Shown one piece after another: positions 14,956 to 18,599 of a stretch of 18,599 bases of DNA. A program made the position numbers and the translations under genes. The DNA comes from an uncultured Verrucomicrobiales bacterium. GTDB taxonomy: Bacteria; Verrucomicrobiota; Verrucomicrobiia; Verrucomicrobiales; Akkermansiaceae. The stretch is from positions 1 through 18,599 of the forward strand of contig CALBVA010000111.1 in the NCBI GenBank assembly GCA_937969125.1, read 5' to 3'. The notes beneath the pieces are model-generated. The model did not search any database. It had not been told where the DNA came from and saw only the letters and a list, made by a program, of their open reading frames with translations. Numbering within the stretch: the first letter of the stretch is position 1; every line of letters starts with the position of its first letter.

Positions 14956-17900
14956 ATGCCCCTTAAGCGAGGACTTATTGATCACATTGTCACCACCGCC
15001 CTTATCGTTTCCACATCTTGGGCGACTGGAAGTGAAATTTCCTGGCAGGCAGGACCAAGCGATGATGGCGAGTTTTTCCAACTGAAGTTTCAAGCAGACC
15101 AATGGGTCTACTACGAGATTCAACAATCCAGTGATGGAGAAAATTGGACGAACTGGACAACGATATTCGGAAGCGGCAATATCGCCGAATTCAACCTACT
15201 AGAGTATCCTGATCCAACGACACAGCCTTCAAACCTTGCAGAGCTAGTCATCGACCCAAATCCACCGACATTGACGTCGATTACCCTCGATCAAGTAGAG
15301 AACGACAACGGAATCGTTCTCTATTGGAGTTCACTCGCCGATGGAACTCCCATGACCCTCCATCTCCCAACGAGGTCATTAAACGCAAGCTTTCCTCCTC
15401 TTATTAGACGAACCAACGACGCATTCGACATGACCTTTATCCGGCGTCGATCGATTCAACCTGAACTCATTCCATGGTCGAGTAGCCTAGGGAATGAAGA
15501 TGCCGATTTACTGAGCACAGCTGTAGAATTCATTGATACGGTAAATACTGAAATAAGTAGCGGCACCTTCAACTCAGGAACCAATAGCGCTATGCCAGCA
15601 CCCCTAGGGGCTAGGAAATTTTTTCGAGTAAAGCGAATCTACTTTGATTCAGATCTAGATGGCTTGCTGGATCACCAAGAAATGGCCTCCGGCACAAATC
15701 GGTTTGATGTAGACAGTGATGGTGACGGGCTTTGGGACGGGATTGATCCCCACCCGCTCATAAACGGAGCCCTAACAAATCCTCATGAAGCTGGCCTAAC
15801 ACCATCTGCCAATGCAAATCTAGTTGCGCTGTGGGATTTTGAGTCCACAGGAACAGACAACACAGGGTCAGTTACTTTTCCTTCGACATTTCCTCCTGGG
15901 GGCACCTCATGTAAGGCCTTCGCTCTTGCAAGTTGGGCTCCTGTGCAGGGCTTAGTCTCTCATGGCGGAGACCTCCGAGGAGTCGCCAGAGCTTTCCAAG
16001 CTAATGATGGGGAAATCCTAAAGGATGATGAAGATTTGTCGGTAGTCCTTTCTCTAAACCTCGTCAAAGACTCTCTCTTAAATCGGTCACAACGTATGGA
16101 CATTTTTGCCTTTGGTGGGGCGGCCAGCGGATGGACTAAGTTAGAAGCAATTCCCAATCTCCATGCCTATTTTACGACCGATGGCAAAATCAGACTGAGC
16201 AACTATCGTCATGGGCCGCCAATAGGACAAGGTGGTAAACCTACAGAGGTTGAAAGTGACTTTGTTGAATGGACAATTCCCAAAAAAATCGACGATGGGA
16301 ATTGGCACCAACTTGCCTTCGTTAGAAACAACAGTGAGTATCGGGTATTTATTGATGGCGTCCAAGTAGGCCTTCCAAAAATCGGAGGCGCAGGCCTAGA
16401 TTTCCGCCCTGTCGGTCGCTACTTTATGCTAGGCACTAAGCAGCTTTGGAGACTAAACAGCACGGCAACTCTGGATGCTATTGTCGATCAAGTTCGAATT
16501 TACAACGACAATATCAGCCCAGAAACGGTGACCGAGCTCTACAATCAAGATGCGGACCTTGACGGCCTTTATGACCGCACTGAAGGCCCAAGCCGAAACT
16601 GGAATGACCGGAACAACAATGGCATCTTAGAGCCCGGAGAAACATTTTATCTCCTCAACCCATTCCGCTCTGACCCTGATTCAGCCGACCACGATCAAGA
16701 TGGCCTAACATCACTAGATGAGCAGGACAATCACCAGACACTAGCCTACAAGCCTGATACAGACGGAGATTTATTGGCTGACGGCTGGGAAATAAACAAT
16801 AGCTTAGATCCCCTAAGTTCTCTGGGAGACAATGGAGCAAACGGAGACCCCGACGGAGATCTAGTCAGCAACCTTCTCGAATATAATTTTCAATCAAATC
16901 CACAATCTGAGTTTTCCGACGGAGACAACCTTTCAGACTTCCATGAAATTTATGGACCTGATGGCGACATGAATACTCCAGATGGAACCAATCCTAATTA
17001 CAGTGGTGACGACGGCGAAGCAGATCACTCGACTTCTGACCGCTATTCGCTCCGTCTTGGAATCGGGGATCAAAGCAGTTCCTCGTCAGAAGACTACATC
17101 ATGGTTGTCCGAGAAATCGACTCCACAACAGGTCTGGAAAAATCCCAACCTGTCCTCATCCATCGTTCGGGAGAATTTGGGCAATATGAAGAAAGAGTTT
17201 ACAATATATTCAATCGCTGGGAATCTTACACTTTCCAAATTGTCTGGTCCGGAACAAACAACTCCAATGACAAGCCTGATTTCGATTACACATTTAAGGT
17301 AGAAAAACTCGACGATAGCGAATCCACTGTGATTGTAGATTCACTGGAAGGTCGCGGCGGAAAATACTATCGTAATGAAGAGACCGACCTTCTTGGCCAA
17401 GTTCAGAGCGAAGACATCCAAAATTTTGATGCCGACATTCAGAAGAAACGCGTCGGAGTTGCCAAGCGCTTTATGGATCTGTGGGTAGATACCGACATGG
17501 ACGGGAAAATTGAGATCGGTAAACACAGAGTCCTTGGAAGATCAAACGACGATGATAAAAATGAAGAAAATATTAAGTCTGTTATCATTGATGTAAATAA
17601 CAACAACTCAGACAAAAACAACGTAATTGATAACCAAGATGATTTGTTAGACACCGAGATTGATCGAGAAGAACACACCTCACGTAACGTTCAGAGCCAA
17701 AAAAACAATGGAGGTCATCGCTTTGGAAGAGTCAGAATAACGTTAAGAGAATCCAAAGAACTTAAGAAACTCAAAAATGATACTCTAAAATTGCGATTTT
17801 CTACCCTGAACCCAGGTGGTAATGACGCCATTAGACTTTTTGGTTTTGAAAAATATTCTCAGCAACCGAACGAGCCTGAGATGATTGTGGGTCCAGGACA

Positions 17901-18599
17901 ACCAACGGGAGAGATTGATCTTAGCAAAATTCTAAGTAGCCCTACTTCATCAGGAGCTGCCTTTGGACAAATCAGAACACGTGATTTTTTCGTGGAAGGT
18001 GTGACCTACGGCGTTGCTGATTTGGAAGCTGCAGCCCTGGAACCCACCGCACCTGGAGGAAACGTAAAATTGCTTAATATCGACCAGGTCCGTATTGCCG
18101 TTAACGTGGATCGGGTTGCTCAAGACCCAGCCAATATTGGTAAAGTCGATGCACGGTTGACCCGGGGACAATTCCCGCATCACGGAGGTTTCAGACAGAC
18201 AGTCCCCAGTTCAACGCCAGTGAGAGCACTCAAGGGAAGACTTGTCTGCCGCCCTCCTTCCTTCAAAGACGGCCCTAATGGAGTTTGGGCGACCCAGCAC
18301 ACCTGGATGAGGGAGTGGGTTCTTCGACAGAATCAGATTGACGACACGAAAAGCTCGGGGTCGAGTTTCTGGATTGGCTTAAAAAGAACCGGGACAAATC
18401 CTGGAGAGAGCCAGGCTGGCGGTGCTTCTAGCTCACTACGATGGATCCAATTTGGTATTCGCTGGGTGCAAATACCCATTAACAAAATCGGGTTTGCTCC
18501 GACGGCCTACTTGGAGGCTGGAGATACCCTATTCGGGGCAAAAACCCTGAAACAAACTCTTCCTGACTCTCTAATAAATGGGCTTGGCGGTGGCATAGC
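14956..18599 (+). CDS. Second giant secreted LamG / TSP3-repeat protein (runs off right edge)
   Basis: 1214 codons are visible without a stop. ATG 14956 is fixed by an in-frame TGA ending 3 nt upstream (14950-14952). The N-terminus is a signal peptide (MPLKRGLIDH, then IVTTALIVSTSWA; cleavage near A23). Order: a region of unknown fold (about 26-225); acidic TSP3-like repeats 230-264 (DSDLDGLLD, DVDSDGDGLWDG); a LamG domain about 288-532 (LVALWDFES, WHQLAFVRNN, FIDGVQVG, VDQVRIYND); further acidic repeats 532-692 (DHDQDGL, DTDGDLLADGWE, DPDGDLVSNLLEY); a beta-rich stretch about 696-790; and an Asp/Asn-rich segment about 840-910 (DTDMDGKIEIG, NNNNSDKNNVIDNQDDLLD). The last 300 residues are unassigned. 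The acidic repeats should bind Ca2+ and stiffen the exported protein. GC content is visibly lower than in the lipid operon. The function is unknown; surface or polymer binding is inferred from LamG. Confidence 0.88.
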   Translation, partial: MPLKRGLIDHIVTTALIVSTSWATGSEISWQAGPSDDGEFFQLKFQADQWVYYEIQQSSDGENWTNWTTIFGSGNIAEFNLLEYPDPTTQPSNLAELVIDPNPPTLTSITLDQVENDNGIVLYWSSLADGTPMTLHLPTRSLNASFPPLIRRTNDAFDMTFIRRRSIQPELIPWSSSLGNEDADLLSTAVEFIDTVNTEISSGTFNSGTNSAMPAPLGARKFFRVKRIYFDSDLDGLLDHQEMASGTNRFDVDSDGDGLWDGIDPHPLINGALTNPHEAGLTPSANANLVALWDFESTGTDNTGSVTFPSTFPPGGTSCKAFALASWAPVQGLVSHGGDLRGVARAFQANDGEILKDDEDLSVVLSLNLVKDSLLNRSQRMDIFAFGGAASGWTKLEAIPNLHAYFTTDGKIRLSNYRHGPPIGQGGKPTEVESDFVEWTIPKKIDDGNWHQLAFVRNNSEYRVFIDGVQVGLPKIGGAGLDFRPVGRYFMLGTKQLWRLNSTATLDAIVDQVRIYNDNISPETVTELYNQDADLDGLYDRTEGPSRNWNDRNNNGILEPGETFYLLNPFRSDPDSADHDQDGLTSLDEQDNHQTLAYKPDTDGDLLADGWEINNSLDPLSSLGDNGANGDPDGDLVSNLLEYNFQSNPQSEFSDGDNLSDFHEIYGPDGDMNTPDGTNPNYSGDDGEADHSTSDRYSLRLGIGDQSSSSSEDYIMVVREIDSTTGLEKSQPVLIHRSGEFGQYEERVYNIFNRWESYTFQIVWSGTNNSNDKPDFDYTFKVEKLDDSESTVIVDSLEGRGGKYYRNEETDLLGQVQSEDIQNFDADIQKKRVGVAKRFMDLWVDTDMDGKIEIGKHRVLGRSNDDDKNEENIKSVIIDVNNNNSDKNNVIDNQDDLLDTEIDREEHTSRNVQSQKNNGGHRFGRVRITLRESKELKKLKNDTLKLRFSTLNPGGNDAIRLFGFEKYSQQPNEPEMIVGPGQPTGEIDLSKILSSPTSSGAAFGQIRTRDFFVEGVTYGVADLEAAALEPTAPGGNVKLLNIDQVRIAVNVDRVAQDPANIGKVDARLTRGQFPHHGGFRQTVPSSTPVRALKGRLVCRPPSFKDGPNGVWATQHTWMREWVLRQNQIDDTKSSGSSFWIGLKRTGTNPGESQAGGASSSLRWIQFGIRWVQIPINKIGFAPTAYLEAGDTLFGAKTLKQTLPDSLINGLGGGI

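Noticed and set aside
15896..15908. GGGGGCACC-type string resembling the tRNA-Arg 3' end (possible att site)
   Set aside because: Only about eight bases match, it lies inside the second giant protein's coding sequence, and there is no flanking similarity.
16982..17302. Plus-strand 106-residue frame inside the second giant protein gene
   Set aside because: It is out of frame with a 1214-codon open frame that has a signal peptide and clear domains; it is a shadow.
1..18599. CRISPR array, insertion sequence ends or tandem repeats
   Set aside because: No regularly spaced identical repeats and no paired terminal inverted repeats with a transposase frame were seen on reading both strands.

Overview
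The window looks like a chromosomal piece from a Verrucomicrobiota bacterium, probably Verrucomicrobiales. The grounds are indirect: very large secreted LamG / lamin-tail / CotH-type proteins with thrombospondin-3-like calcium repeats, an ECF sigma factor followed by a Ser/Thr kinase, and weak or absent Shine-Dalgarno sequences. I have no 16S or other marker gene to confirm this.

Layout. (1) 1-1215, minus strand: an ECF-type sigma factor with a TTG start, followed after 46 nt by the N-terminal 180 residues of a Ser/Thr protein kinase that runs off the left edge. The kinase has lost all three canonical glycines of its ATP loop. (2) 1376-6394, plus: a 1672-residue secreted multidomain protein (LamG, Ig-like, two lamin-tail domains, chitobiase-C-like, CotH-like, jelly roll, acidic C-terminal Ca-binding motif), closed by a strong intrinsic terminator at 6427-6458. 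(3) 6534-12744, plus: seven tightly packed or overlapping genes: membrane-anchored NTF2-like protein, acyl-CoA delta-9-type desaturase, FAD-dependent amine-oxidase-like oxidoreductase, DUF1365 protein, cyclopropane-fatty-acid-synthase-like methyltransferase, DUF2062 membrane protein, and DUF1295 membrane reductase-like protein. (4) 12968-13118: a promoter and tRNA-Arg(CCT). (5) 13119-18599: a more AT-rich, patchy segment with a gene-poor stretch, a cytoplasmic beta-propeller gene, a hairpin, a small helix-turn-helix gene broken by an in-frame TAA, and the first 1214 residues of a second giant secreted LamG/TSP3 protein that runs off the right edge.

How the genes work together. The seven-gene operon is the coherent system here. 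The desaturase would place a double bond in an acyl chain. The CFA-like enzyme would add a SAM-derived carbon at that bond. The FAD oxidoreductase and DUF1295 protein could oxidise or reduce the product. The DUF1365, DUF2062 and NTF2-like proteins are accessories of unknown role. The end product (cyclopropane, methyl-branched or furan-type lipid) cannot be read from sequence. The sigma/kinase pair looks like a signalling unit separate from the operon. The region right of the tRNA may be an integrated or decaying accessory segment, but I found no integrase and no duplicated tRNA 3' end.
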